Assembly: GCF_009659625.1 (NCBI RefSeq)
Contig: NZ_VOIW01000005.1
Location: 186,001 to 250,000 of the forward strand
DNA length: 64,000 bases
Direction of reading: 5' to 3'
Source of the DNA: Pseudomonas haemolytica
GTDB taxonomy: Bacteria > Pseudomonadota > Gammaproteobacteria > Pseudomonadales > Pseudomonadaceae
The notes beneath the pieces are model-generated. The model searched no databases and had not been told where the DNA came from. It saw nothing but the letters and a program-made list of their open reading frames with translations. This document shows, one piece after another, positions 34,586 to 42,772 of this stretch (the first letter of the stretch is position 1; the number at the start of each line of letters is the position of its first letter). A program made the translations under genes and the position numbers.

Positions 34586-34681
34586 GCAGGCATTCCATAC
34601 AAGGCAGCAAACAGGGGCAGACAGTACTTTAGCTGGCAGCCATTTCTAATTGTTTCGAAAGCTATGCTAAATTCGGAGAAA

Positions 34682-35503
34682 ATGCCTGTCTCGCGAAATT
34701 CGGGCGTAAACCATCTCAAAAAGGGCGAAACAATCAAATCCCTCGACAAATTTCTCCAGGAGATCGATGAAGGTGATTGGGCCGTCATCAGCTCGGCCAC
34801 CGATTATCCCGAAAACTGGGTGATCCCCGAGCACAGCCACAACAAGCATCAGCTGCTCTATGCCATTGGCGGGGTGATGGTGGTGTATTCGGCCCTGAAT
34901 CAATGGACGGTACCACCCAACCGTGGCTTTTGGATGCCTTGCGGACAAGTGCATTCGCTGCGCTGCGTGGGCACATTGAAAATGCGCAGCGTGTTCGTGC
35001 GCCCGGACAGTTTCCCAAACCTGCCAGCCGAGCCAAAGACGGTGACGGTCTCGCCGTTGTTGAGCGAGCTGATCAAGGCATCGGTCAGTTTGAAGCCGCC
35101 CTATGCCGAGGACTCACGCGACGCCCGGATCATGCATCTGATCCTCGACGAACTGGCCAACCTCCCAGCCTTGCCGCTGTCTTTGCCACAGCCTGCCGAC
35201 CCACGCCTGAGCCAGATCTGTCTGGCGCTGCAGAACGAACCTGGGGATGCCTCCACCGTTGCGCACTGGAGTGCGCGCTTGGGCCTTGATCAAACCACCA
35301 TCCAGCGCCTGTTTCGCAAGGAAACCGGGATGACCTTCGGCCAATGGCGCCAGCAGGCACGGCTGCTGCTGGCGCTGGAGCGCATTGCGGTGGGGGAGAA
35401 GATTATCGATGTGGCGTTTGAACTGGGGTATGAAAGCCCGAGTGCATTTACCAGCATGTTCAAGAAACAGTTTGGCAGGACTCCGAGTCAGTTTTTCCGA
35501 TAA
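34682..35503 (+). CDS. AraC-family regulator with N-terminal cupin
   Basis: A 273-residue regulator. The N-terminal cupin (about 35-120) has PEHSHNKHQLLYAIGGVMVV. The C-terminal AraC double HTH (about 185-272) has WSARLGLDQTTIQRLFRKETG and VAFELGYESPSAFTSMFKKQFG. ATG 34682 is chosen for the GGAG 5 bases upstream; ATG 34664 is in frame. It is divergent from the Fsr-type exporter. The inducer is unknown. Confidence 0.88.
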   Translation: MPVSRNSGVNHLKKGETIKSLDKFLQEIDEGDWAVISSATDYPENWVIPEHSHNKHQLLYAIGGVMVVYSALNQWTVPPNRGFWMPCGQVHSLRCVGTLKMRSVFVRPDSFPNLPAEPKTVTVSPLLSELIKASVSLKPPYAEDSRDARIMHLILDELANLPALPLSLPQPADPRLSQICLALQNEPGDASTVAHWSARLGLDQTTIQRLFRKETGMTFGQWRQQARLLLALERIAVGEKIIDVAFELGYESPSAFTSMFKKQFGRTPSQFFR

Positions 35504-35518
35504 CGCAGGCGATCGTTG

Positions 35519-36025
35519 TTATTGCTCAGTCGCGGTCAGGTTAGCGTAGAAAATGCAGCCAATCAGCCGCGCAAACAGACTCAGGGTCTCGGGCAGGTTG
35601 GGATCATCGAACAGCATTGCCCGCGAGTCCAGCGCACACAGTGCACCGAACAGACGCCCATCGGGCAGAAAGATCGGCGCGCCGGCATAGCTTTCGATGG
35701 CGTATTGCTTGACCACCGGGCGCGCGGCAAAGCGGCCGTTCTGGCTGATCTGCGGGATGAACAGAGTCTGGGGGTTGATGCAGAATTCACTGCACAGGGT
35801 AGTTTCGAGGTCGAGGACGTCATCGACATGAATGCCCATGTCAAAGGTGTCGTGTACGGAGCAGACGATCCATTCCAGGTCAGTAAACTTGGCGATGCCA
35901 GCAAAGCGCATTCCGGTCAGGCGGGTCACCAGTTGCAGGATGCTGGTGGTGGCTTCTATTTCGGCAATGGCAGCGCGTTCATCGGCGCTGAGTAATGAGT
36001 GTGCTGCGGTGACGCTTGGAATCAT
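35519..36025 (-). CDS. GAF domain protein
   Basis: A 168-residue cytoplasmic protein made almost entirely of one GAF domain (about 25-160), with FAGIAKFTDLEWIVCSVHD, a Cys in LCSEFCINPQTL and a PIFLPDGRLFGALCALD strand pair. Stand-alone GAF proteins of this kind sense small ligands or redox state; no output domain is attached. It lies 51 bases downstream of proP on the same strand, so it may be cotranscribed. ATG 36025 is chosen from the sequence start of the fold. Confidence 0.75.
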   Translation of the reverse strand: MIPSVTAAHSLLSADERAAIAEIEATTSILQLVTRLTGMRFAGIAKFTDLEWIVCSVHDTFDMGIHVDDVLDLETTLCSEFCINPQTLFIPQISQNGRFAARPVVKQYAIESYAGAPIFLPDGRLFGALCALDSRAMLFDDPNLPETLSLFARLIGCIFYANLTATEQ

Positions 36026-36076
36026 GCTTGAACACTCCAATGGCGTGACGGCCAGGCCGCCACGCCGAGCCAAGTA

Positions 36077-37579
36077 TTAGTTAATCCGAGGGTGCTGCTG
36101 CACCAGGTTCTGGCGCTTGGCTTCCAGTTCGGCAATCTGGGCGTCGATGTCTTCGATCTTCTGCTCGATATTATCGTGGTGCTCTTGCAGGATCTCCTTG
36201 GCCTCTTCCATGTCCGACGCTGCCGGCGCCGCGCCGCGCAGGGGCTTGTTAGCGGTTTCCTTCATGGTCAGGCCGGTGACCAGGCCAACCACGGCAAACA
36301 CCATCAGGTAGTAGGCGGGCATGTACAGGTCGTTGGTGCTTTCCACCAACCAGGCCACGGCGGTTGGGGTGAGACCGGCGATCAAGACCGAGACGTTGAA
36401 CGCACTGGCCAACGCGCTGTAACGCAAGTGCGTGGGGAACATGGCTGGCAATGTGGAAGCCATCACACCGATAAAGAAGTTCAACACGATGGCCAGGATC
36501 AACAGGCCGCTGAAGATCAGGCCGATCTTGCCGCTGGTGATCAGCATGAAGGCCGGTATCGACAGGAACAACAGGCCGATGCTGCCGGCGATGATGAACG
36601 GCTTGCGGCCGATCTTGTCGCTGATAAAACCAATGAACGGCTGCACGAACAACATGCCGACCATGATCGCGATGATGATCAGCACGCCGCTGTTTTCTTT
36701 GTAATGCAGGTTATGCGACAGGTAGCTGGGCATGTACGTCAGCAGCATGTAGTACGTCACGTTGGTGGCTGCGACGATACCGATGCAGGTCAACAGGCTG
36801 CGCCAGTGCTGGGTGGCAACTTCCTTGAACGACACTTTCGGGCCGTGAGTCAGGCCCTGGCGGTCACCCTGTTCCATCTTGTCCATGTGCTGCTGGAACG
36901 CCGGGGTTTCTTCCAGCGCGTGGCGCAGGTAGAGCCCGATGATGCCCAGCGGCAGGGCAAGGAAGAACGGCAGGCGCCAGCCCCAGGCTTCGAACTCCGC
37001 CTCGCCAAGCACAGTGGAAATCAACACCACCACACCTGCGCCGAGGACGAAACCGGCGATGGAACCGAAGTCCAGCCAACTGCCGAGGAATCCGCGTTTG
37101 CGGTCCGGGGCATATTCGGCGACGAAGATGGACGCGCCGGTGTATTCCCCGCCTACCGAGAAACCTTGGGCCATTTTGCACAGCAGCAACAGGATCGGTG
37201 CCCAGATACCAATGGAGGCATAGCCGGGGATCAGGCCGATAGCGAACGTGCTCAGGGACATGATCACAATGGTGGCGGCGAGGACTTTCTGTCGCCCGTA
37301 CTTATCGCCCAAAGCGCCGAAGAACAGGCCGCCCAGTGGGCGAATCAGGAAGGGCACCGAGAAGGTGCCCAGCGCAGCAATCATTTGTACGCTGGGGGAG
37401 GCGTCCGGGAAGAACACTTTGCCGAGTACATAGGCGACAAACCCGTAGACGCCGAAATCGAACCATTCCATGGCGTTACCCAGCGCGGCGGCGGTGATCG
37501 CCTTGCGCACCTTGGCATCGTCGACGATGGTGATGTCTTTCAAACCGATAGGTTTGACACGTTTCTTACGTAATATCAT
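36077..37579 (-). CDS. proP: MHS-family osmoprotectant/proton symporter, ProP-like
   Basis: A 500-residue 12-helix transporter. The metabolite:H+ symporter signature is clear (GNAMEWFDFGVYGFVAYVLG, GGLFFGALGDKYGRQKVL, SVGGEYTGASIFVAEYAPDRKRG). The last ~45 residues form a hydrophilic coiled coil with leucine/isoleucine heptads (about 455-497), the hallmark of osmosensing ProP rather than other MHS members. It imports proline and betaine under high osmolarity. ATG 37579 fits family starts. The upstream 300 bases hold no gene, only a repeat. Confidence 0.9.
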   Translation of the reverse strand: MILRKKRVKPIGLKDITIVDDAKVRKAITAAALGNAMEWFDFGVYGFVAYVLGKVFFPDASPSVQMIAALGTFSVPFLIRPLGGLFFGALGDKYGRQKVLAATIVIMSLSTFAIGLIPGYASIGIWAPILLLLCKMAQGFSVGGEYTGASIFVAEYAPDRKRGFLGSWLDFGSIAGFVLGAGVVVLISTVLGEAEFEAWGWRLPFFLALPLGIIGLYLRHALEETPAFQQHMDKMEQGDRQGLTHGPKVSFKEVATQHWRSLLTCIGIVAATNVTYYMLLTYMPSYLSHNLHYKENSGVLIIIAIMVGMLFVQPFIGFISDKIGRKPFIIAGSIGLLFLSIPAFMLITSGKIGLIFSGLLILAIVLNFFIGVMASTLPAMFPTHLRYSALASAFNVSVLIAGLTPTAVAWLVESTNDLYMPAYYLMVFAVVGLVTGLTMKETANKPLRGAAPAASDMEEAKEILQEHHDNIEQKIEDIDAQIAELEAKRQNLVQQHPRIN

Positions 37580-37748
37580 GCGGGTCACTCTAAAGCTGAA
37601 CAGGGGAGGTGCCATCGCGGCGATGGCACCACTCTGTCAGTTCAGATACAAGTGGACACGAAATAATTCACCCCTTTGTGGATTTTTTCTCGCAGCGGGT
37701 AGAAATGCTCGGTTCCGGGTACCTGGGATTGCACTGGCGATACAGATC

Positions 37749-37861
37749 AAATGTGGGGGTTGTCGAGCCTTGGCGAGGCTACGAAGGCGGCGGCGCTTTT
37801 GGCATTTATGTTGCCTGACCCACCGCCTTCGCGGCCTCGCTAAAGCTCGACGGCTCCCACA
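37749..37861. repeat. Repeat doublet of a distinct family (GTCGAGCCTTGGCGAGGC type)
   Basis: An imperfect inverted repeat of about 40-bp arms. The left arm has TGTGGGGGTTGTCGAGCCTT, GGCGAGGCTACGAAGGCGG, and the right arm CCGCCTTCGCGGCCTCGC, then AAAGCTCGACGGCTCCCACA. It keeps the TGTGGG-ends of the REP doublets but the centre is different, so it belongs to another family. The decayed acetyltransferase begins 22 bases to its right. Confidence 0.75.
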
Positions 37862-37882
37862 GGGATCGTCGGTGTTGTTTAA

Positions 37883-38251
37883 ACGGGGTTCGCACATGAC
37901 TACGGCTGGTGGGCGATTGCCCGGCGAGAGGCACCGGAGCACATCATCGGTTTTGGCGGGATCGCGCCCCTCAACTACCTGACACAGCGGCGTATCAACC
38001 TCGGCTACCGCTTCGCCGTGCAAGCGTGGGGGCAGGGCTACGCGACCGAGGTGGGCCGCGATGCATTGGTGCTGGCGTTTGAAACCCTCGGTTTACCGGA
38101 GGTCTTCGGCTTGGTACGACCCGATCATGCCGCGTCGATCCGCGTGCTGGAAAAGCTCGGCATGCAACCCTTCGGCGTGCTGGACGACGTACCGGGGCAA
38201 GCGCCCAGCCTGGTACTGCGGGTTTGTCATCCTATAACTGCACGGAACTAA
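37883..38251 (+). pseudogene. GNAT acetyltransferase (RimJ/RimL-type), 5'-truncated
   Basis: Continuous coding sequence of 122 codons starts directly after a TAA at 37880 and has no start codon in the first 45 codons. It reads WWAIARREAPEHIIGFGGIA, followed by INLGYRF, WGQGYATEVGRDAL with the acetyl-CoA loop, and SIRVLEKLGMQPFG. These are the last two-thirds of a RimJ/RimL-type acetyltransferase, about 60-70 N-terminal residues short. The repeat doublet ends just upstream, so the missing end was lost at or near that insertion. GTG 38018 could give only a tail. Confidence 0.72.
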
Positions 38252-38298
38252 CGTTTTTCACACCCGCGTAATTCCTCGATAAACGGCACTCTTTCCGA

Positions 38299-38346
38299 TT
38301 GACACTGTGTGGGTGTCTCGATATAAAAGCCACAGTTGTACGACGA
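38299..38346 (+). promoter_or_regulatory. Near-consensus sigma70 promoter with FadR-type operator
   Basis: TTGACA (38299-38304) and TATAAA (38322-38327) are spaced by exactly 17 bases. TTGTACGACGA (38336-38346) lies at the predicted transcription start and fits the FadR-subfamily consensus TNGTNNNACNA. This is a strong promoter kept off by a repressor, the usual logic of inducible sugar-acid uptake genes. Confidence 0.7.
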
Positions 38347-38394
38347 CATATGACGCTGCATGTGTCCTATCTAACAAAAATAAAAAGTGATGCC

Positions 38395-39798
38395 ATGAAT
38401 TTGAACGAGCCCATCAGTGCCCATCGTGTCGGCCAGGCGGTCGGCAGCTATCGCTGGACGATCTGCGCGATGCTGTTTTTCGCGACTACGGTCAACTACC
38501 TCGACCGTCAGGTGCTGAGCCTGCTGGCGCCGCAACTCTCGACACAATTTGGCTGGAGCAACACCGATTACGCCAACATCGCAGCGGTGTTCCAGTTCGT
38601 CTACGCCATTTCCATGCTGTTTGCCGGGCGGTTCGTCGACAAGATCGGTACCAAGGCCGCGTATGTGGTGGCGATTTGTATCTGGTCTACCGGTGCGATC
38701 ATGCATGCCTTTTCGGTGCCGATGGGCGAGGGCATCGCGGCGATCAGCGGGGCAATTGGCCTGGCGGTGATCCCGGTGTCGATTGCCGGTTTCATGCTGT
38801 CACGGGCGGTCTTGGCGATTGGTGAAGCGGGTAACTTCCCCATTGCGATCAAGGCCACTGCCGAGTACTTCCCCAAGAAAGAACGCTCACTGGCCACTGG
38901 CATCTTCAACTCCGGGGCCAACGTTGGCGCGATCCTGGCGCCGATCTGCGTGCCACTGATTGCCGGCCTGTGGGGCTGGGAGGCGGCCTTTATGGTCATC
39001 GGCATGTTGGGTTTCGTGTGGGTCGCGGTCTGGGCTGCCGTGTACGAAAAACCGGAACAGCAAAAACGCCTGTCGGCCGAAGAACTGGCCTACATCCGCA
39101 GCGATCAGACGGTACAACCTTTCACCCCAGCGCCTGCGGGCACCGCCACGAAGAAAGTCTCCTGGTTCAAGCTGCTGACCTACCGCCAGACCTGGGCGTT
39201 CGCCTTCGGCAAGTTCATGACCGATGGCGTGTGGTGGTTTTTCCTGTTCTGGCTGCCCACCTACCTGTCCGCGCAGTACGGCATGAAAGGCGCCGATATC
39301 GTGATGCCGCTGGCGGTGCTGTACAGCATGACCATGGTCGGCAGCATTGGCGGCGGCTGGTTTCCCAGCTACTTCATGGCCCGCGGCGATGCACCCTATG
39401 ACGGGCGCATGAAAGCCATGCTGGTGATTGCGCTGTTCCCGCTGGTGGTGTTGCTGGCGCAGCCGTTGGGCTATCTCAGCTTCTGGGTACCAGTGCTGCT
39501 GATCGGTGTGGGCGCTTCGGCGCACCAGGCGTGGTCGTGCAATATTTTCACCACCGTGTCCGACATGTTCCCGCAGAAAACCGTGGCTTCGGTAGTCGGC
39601 ATTGGTGGCATGGCCGGCGGGCTGGGCGGGGTAGTCATGACCAAGATCGGCGGTTGGGTGTTCGACTACTACAAGTCGATCAATGACATCCACACCGGCT
39701 ACATGATCATGTTTGCCATCTGCGCCCTGGCTTACCTGGTGGCCTGGAGCGTGATGAAGGCGCTGGTGCCGCGACATAAGGAAATCACCGACCTGTAG
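38395..39798 (+). CDS. MFS transporter, anion:cation symporter type (ExuT/hexuronate-like)
   Basis: A 467-residue 12-helix permease of the ACS family. RWTICAMLFFATTVNYLDRQ opens helix 1 and is diagnostic for hexuronate/galactonate transporters; EAGNFPIAIKATAEYFPKKER follows helix 4. It probably imports an aldohexuronate or similar sugar acid. ATG 38395 has only a weak ribosome site, but the family start agrees. No catabolic genes flank it, so the substrate is inferred from family alone. Confidence 0.85.
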   Translation: MNLNEPISAHRVGQAVGSYRWTICAMLFFATTVNYLDRQVLSLLAPQLSTQFGWSNTDYANIAAVFQFVYAISMLFAGRFVDKIGTKAAYVVAICIWSTGAIMHAFSVPMGEGIAAISGAIGLAVIPVSIAGFMLSRAVLAIGEAGNFPIAIKATAEYFPKKERSLATGIFNSGANVGAILAPICVPLIAGLWGWEAAFMVIGMLGFVWVAVWAAVYEKPEQQKRLSAEELAYIRSDQTVQPFTPAPAGTATKKVSWFKLLTYRQTWAFAFGKFMTDGVWWFFLFWLPTYLSAQYGMKGADIVMPLAVLYSMTMVGSIGGGWFPSYFMARGDAPYDGRMKAMLVIALFPLVVLLAQPLGYLSFWVPVLLIGVGASAHQAWSCNIFTTVSDMFPQKTVASVVGIGGMAGGLGGVVMTKIGGWVFDYYKSINDIHTGYMIMFAICALAYLVAWSVMKALVPRHKEITDL

Positions 39799-39908
39799 CT
39801 GGCGCTTCAGGTATCGAAGGCGGGGCCCTTAAGACAGGCGCACACAAACGTGTCGTGGATAGGCCCCAGCGAATGGCCTGGCTTGTACCGCAATTGCACA
39901 ATGACGGC

Positions 39909-39934
39909 TGACAGGGGCGTCGCCGCCCCTGTCA
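39909..39934. terminator. Stem-loop between convergent genes, probable bidirectional terminator
   Basis: TGACAGGGGCG pairs perfectly with CGCCCCTGTCA around TCGC. It has no long U-tract on either side, so termination may be inefficient. It lies between the MFS and the sugar dehydrogenase stops. Confidence 0.5.
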
Positions 39935-39941
39935 TACCCGG

Positions 39942-41234
39942 TTAGTGGTTACGGGTGACTCGCCAAATGGTATTGGCGAGGTCGTCGGCAATGATCAGTG
40001 CGCCTTTCGGGTCCACCGTCACGCCCACCGGGCGCCCACGGGTCTTGCCATCATCGCCACGAAAGCCGGTGGCGAAGTCGATGGGTTCGCCTGAAGGCTT
40101 GCCGTTGCTGAACGGTACGAAGATCACCTTGTAGCCCACCGGGTTGTCGCGGTTCCAGCTGCCGTGTTCGCCGACAAACACGCCATCGGCGAATTTTTCC
40201 CCCATGGCGGGAATGGAAAAATCCACGCCCAGCGCAGCCACATGGGAACCCAGGCTGTAATCCGGCTTGATCGCCGAGGCCACCTTGGCCGAGTTCTGCG
40301 GTTGTGCGCGTGGGTCGACGTTCTGGCCCCAGTAGCTGTAGGGCCAACCGTAGAAGGCACCTTCGCGCACCGACGTCAGGTAGTCCGGCACCAGGTCGGG
40401 GCCGAGCTCATCGCGTTCGTTGACCACCGTCCACAGTTGCCCGGTGCCCGGTTGGAGGGTCAGCGCGGTAGGGTTGCGCAGGCCGGTGGCGTAGGGTTTG
40501 TGCGCACCGGTGGCCGCGTCGATCTGCCAGACCATGGCGCGGTCGATCTCCACTTCCATGCCGCGTTCAGTGATGTTGCTGTTGGAGCCGATGCCCACGT
40601 ACAGCTGGCGGCCGTCGTCACTCACGGCCAATGACTTGGTCCAGTGGTGGTTGATCTGCGCCGGCAAGTCGGTGACTTTGACGGGCGGGGCGCTGGCCTT
40701 GGTCTGGCCGTCGGCGTAGTCGAAGCGCACCAGTGCGTCCTGGTTGGCCACATACAGCTTGCCGTCGGCGTATGCCAGGCCGTAGGGGGCGTTGAGGTTG
40801 TCGGCGAATACCGTCTTCAGTTCATAGGTGCCGTCACCGTCGGCATCGCGCAGCAGGGTAATGCGGTTGCCGCCTTTGACCTTGGTATTGCCCTGGGCCT
40901 TGATCACGCTGGCAATCACGTCCTTGGGCTTGAGCTTGGCGGCACTGCCGCCACGGCCTTCGGCCACGAGGATATCGCCGTTGGGCAGCACCAGGGTCTG
41001 GCGCGGGATCGCCAGGTCGGTGGCGATGGCGGTGACGCTGTAGCCTTCGGGCACCTTGGGCTTTTGCTCACCCCAAGGCGTGGGCTCGGCAATCTTCATG
41101 CTCGGCAGCAGGCTACTTTGTTGTTCGGGCAGTTTGGGATCGGGGCCGCGGGCCTGGGTCTTGTCGCCTTCGCCACCGCAGGCACTCAGCACGAGGGCTG
41201 CGCTGAGCAAGGTCAGTGTGTTGAGTGTTTTCAT
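39942..41234 (-). CDS. PQQ-dependent sugar dehydrogenase-like lipoprotein (sorbosone dehydrogenase family)
   Basis: A 430-residue exported protein. The signal ends in a lipobox (LVLSACGG, Cys at 19). The rest is a six-bladed beta-propeller of the soluble glucose/L-sorbosone dehydrogenase fold, with LVAEGRGG, NAPYGLAYADGKLYVAN, HHWTKSLAVSDDGRQLYVGIGS, GLRNPTALTLQPGTGQLW and GEHGSWNR repeats. It is probably a periplasmic, PQQ-using aldose or aldehyde dehydrogenase. The ATG overlaps the preceding stop by four bases (ATGA), so it is translationally coupled to the membrane protein gene upstream. Confidence 0.85.
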   Translation of the reverse strand: MKTLNTLTLLSAALVLSACGGEGDKTQARGPDPKLPEQQSSLLPSMKIAEPTPWGEQKPKVPEGYSVTAIATDLAIPRQTLVLPNGDILVAEGRGGSAAKLKPKDVIASVIKAQGNTKVKGGNRITLLRDADGDGTYELKTVFADNLNAPYGLAYADGKLYVANQDALVRFDYADGQTKASAPPVKVTDLPAQINHHWTKSLAVSDDGRQLYVGIGSNSNITERGMEVEIDRAMVWQIDAATGAHKPYATGLRNPTALTLQPGTGQLWTVVNERDELGPDLVPDYLTSVREGAFYGWPYSYWGQNVDPRAQPQNSAKVASAIKPDYSLGSHVAALGVDFSIPAMGEKFADGVFVGEHGSWNRDNPVGYKVIFVPFSNGKPSGEPIDFATGFRGDDGKTRGRPVGVTVDPKGALIIADDLANTIWRVTRNH

Positions 41235-41656
41235 CGGGCAACTCCTGAGCGCAGATTGGTCAAGCCGATCCACGTCGCGATGATCGCCAGGACGGTGACA
41301 ATCGCCGACAGCACCATGCCAGTGGGCATCATGGCGTAGGCGTCCTTGGCATGCTGGAAGGCATTGACCAGCCCGAGCACCCAGGTGCCCAGCAACAGCA
41401 GGAAATACGCCACCGGGCGCCCGCCCTTGTGTTCGGCACGCACCAGGTTGACCAGCGCAAACAACAGTGCAAAACCACAGAACACCAGCGCCCCGGCGAT
41501 CAGCCACGACGCGAAGTTGGCCCATTGGATCTGGTAGGTCTGGCCGTAGGCGATATCACTGAGCAAGGCCCCGAGAAACAGCGGCACGGTGCCTGCCAGC
41601 AAGGTCCCATGTAGCGGACCAGGTCTGACGAGGGGGTAAGTGGGGAGGGTAGTCAT
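41231..41656 (-). CDS. DUF2231-type four-helix membrane protein
   Basis: A 141-residue inner-membrane protein with four helices (about 16-36, 48-70, 80-100, 108-132). The opening HGTLLAGTVPLFLGALLSDIAYG is family-typical. It is coupled by ATGA overlap to the PQQ-type dehydrogenase, suggesting it passes electrons or anchors the dehydrogenase; this is inference from gene order. It has no haem-binding histidine pair that I can point to with certainty. Confidence 0.78.
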   Translation of the reverse strand: MTTLPTYPLVRPGPLHGTLLAGTVPLFLGALLSDIAYGQTYQIQWANFASWLIAGALVFCGFALLFALVNLVRAEHKGGRPVAYFLLLLGTWVLGLVNAFQHAKDAYAMMPTGMVLSAIVTVLAIIATWIGLTNLRSGVAR

Positions 41657-41744
41657 GTGGGTGGCGGCTCCTTATCGTTCTGCGCCCTGGGCTCAGGGCG
41701 CGATGACTTCGCATAGGAAAGGAGCGTGGCATTTGTAAGAAAGT

Positions 41745-42068
41745 TCACTGGGAGGTCGTGTCGAGATGTTTTTCGAACCACGACGCATAGGGTGTGTTGC
41801 CGACCTGGCAGCGGTTGTAATCCGGGCTGCCATCCTGCCACCACACCGGGCCACGCTCACCCAATGCGACTTTGGCATGCTGCACCTGCTGCCGGGCGGC
41901 TTTCAAGGCCTGGGGATCAGCGTCGCCTTTGGCCGACTTGACCGCCCGGCGTGCGTCCATCAGTGCGTTGACCCAATGCTGCCGGGTTGCCTCGTCCAAA
42001 GCCGGATTGGTACAGCGCCAGAGTTGCCCCTTGACCACAAAATAGCGGCCGTCCGGTGTGCTAAGCAT
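41745..42068 (-). CDS. Conserved small protein of unknown function
   Basis: A 107-residue soluble protein (GRYFVVKGQLWRCTNPALDE, a charged helical middle, then GPVWWQDGSPDYNRCQ) with two cysteines and many tryptophans. It resembles hypothetical proteins of pseudomonads but not a family I can name. Its ATG overlaps the stop of a 34-residue membrane gene by eight bases (ATGCTTAG), implying coupled translation. No signal peptide is seen. Confidence 0.65.
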   Translation of the reverse strand: MLSTPDGRYFVVKGQLWRCTNPALDEATRQHWVNALMDARRAVKSAKGDADPQALKAARQQVQHAKVALGERGPVWWQDGSPDYNRCQVGNTPYASWFEKHLDTTSQ

Positions 42069-42165
42069 GATGCCTGTGCAGCACCCGCAGCACGCCCCAC
42101 AGCATCGACATCACAATTGCCATCCAACCGGCAAACAGGCTGAAGAATGTCATTGCAAGGTTCAT
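42061..42165 (-). CDS. Small membrane protein (34 aa)
   Basis: ATG 42165 is preceded by GGGAGACCGTG (GGAG 7 bases away). It codes a single hydrophobic helix (MTFFSLFAGWMAIVMSMLWG) ending in a basic tail (VLRVLHRHHA). The stop overlaps the next start by eight bases. The ribosome site, hydrophobic composition and overlap make a real gene more likely than chance. It is missed by length filters. Its role is unknown, possibly a partner of the next gene. Confidence 0.6.
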   Translation of the reverse strand: MNLAMTFFSLFAGWMAIVMSMLWGVLRVLHRHHA

Positions 42166-42292
42166 CACGGTCTCCCATTGTGTTGTCGTCTCCTTGAAGG
42201 TGACCTCGCTTGGAGACCAGGATTCAACTGGATGTATTTACGTCAGCGGCGGCATGACTCATCCTGCCTGGCCCGACACAAGGAAACGCTTT

Positions 42293-42772
42293 ATGCCAAC
42301 CCTGCATCTGCTGTGCGGCAAGATCGCCTCCGGCAAGTCCACACTCGCCAAGAGCCTGGCCGCCGAGCACGGGGCCATTGTGCTCAGCGAAGACCACTGG
42401 CTGGCCAGTCTGTATCCCGGTGAGATCCAGGCCATCGCCGACTACCTGCGCTGTGCCCAGCGGGTGCGCAGCGTGCTGGGGCCGTTGGTGGTTAACCTGT
42501 TGGAATCCGGCGTGAATGTGGTCCTGGATTTCCCGGCCAATACCCTCGCCAACCGTGAGTGGTTGCTCGGCCTGGCCCAAGCGGCCAAGGTGCCGCACCG
42601 GCTGCATTATCTGGAACTGGACGATGCCACCTGCCGTGCCCGCCTGCATGCGCGCAACGCTCAGGGCGAGCATGACTTTGCCGCGACAGACGCCGAATTC
42701 GACCTGATCACTCGCCACTTCTGTGTGCCGAGTGAAGAGGAAGGCCTGGTGATTGAGGTGCATCGCCCGTGA
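42293..42772 (+). CDS. P-loop kinase-like protein (AAA_33/zeta-toxin type)
   Basis: A 159-residue protein with the Walker A motif CGKIASGKSTL near residue 9, an LSEDHWL segment after beta-2 and VVLDFPANTLANR as the acceptor/Walker B-like region (about 80). Size and pattern fit small AAA_33 kinases that phosphorylate nucleosides, antibiotics or UDP-sugars. ATG 42293 has AAGGA at 9 bases; the longer frame is rejected. The next gene overlaps it by four bases. Confidence 0.8.
   Translation: MPTLHLLCGKIASGKSTLAKSLAAEHGAIVLSEDHWLASLYPGEIQAIADYLRCAQRVRSVLGPLVVNLLESGVNVVLDFPANTLANREWLLGLAQAAKVPHRLHYLELDDATCRARLHARNAQGEHDFAATDAEFDLITRHFCVPSEEEGLVIEVHRP

Noticed and set aside
33290..34681. Long frame upstream of and continuous with the AraC regulator
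   Set aside because: It is the reverse of the Fsr-type exporter gene; the true AraC start has GGAG five bases before it.
36092..37573. A 493-codon plus-strand frame
   Set aside because: Shadow of proP, rich in Gln, Asp and His with no signature.
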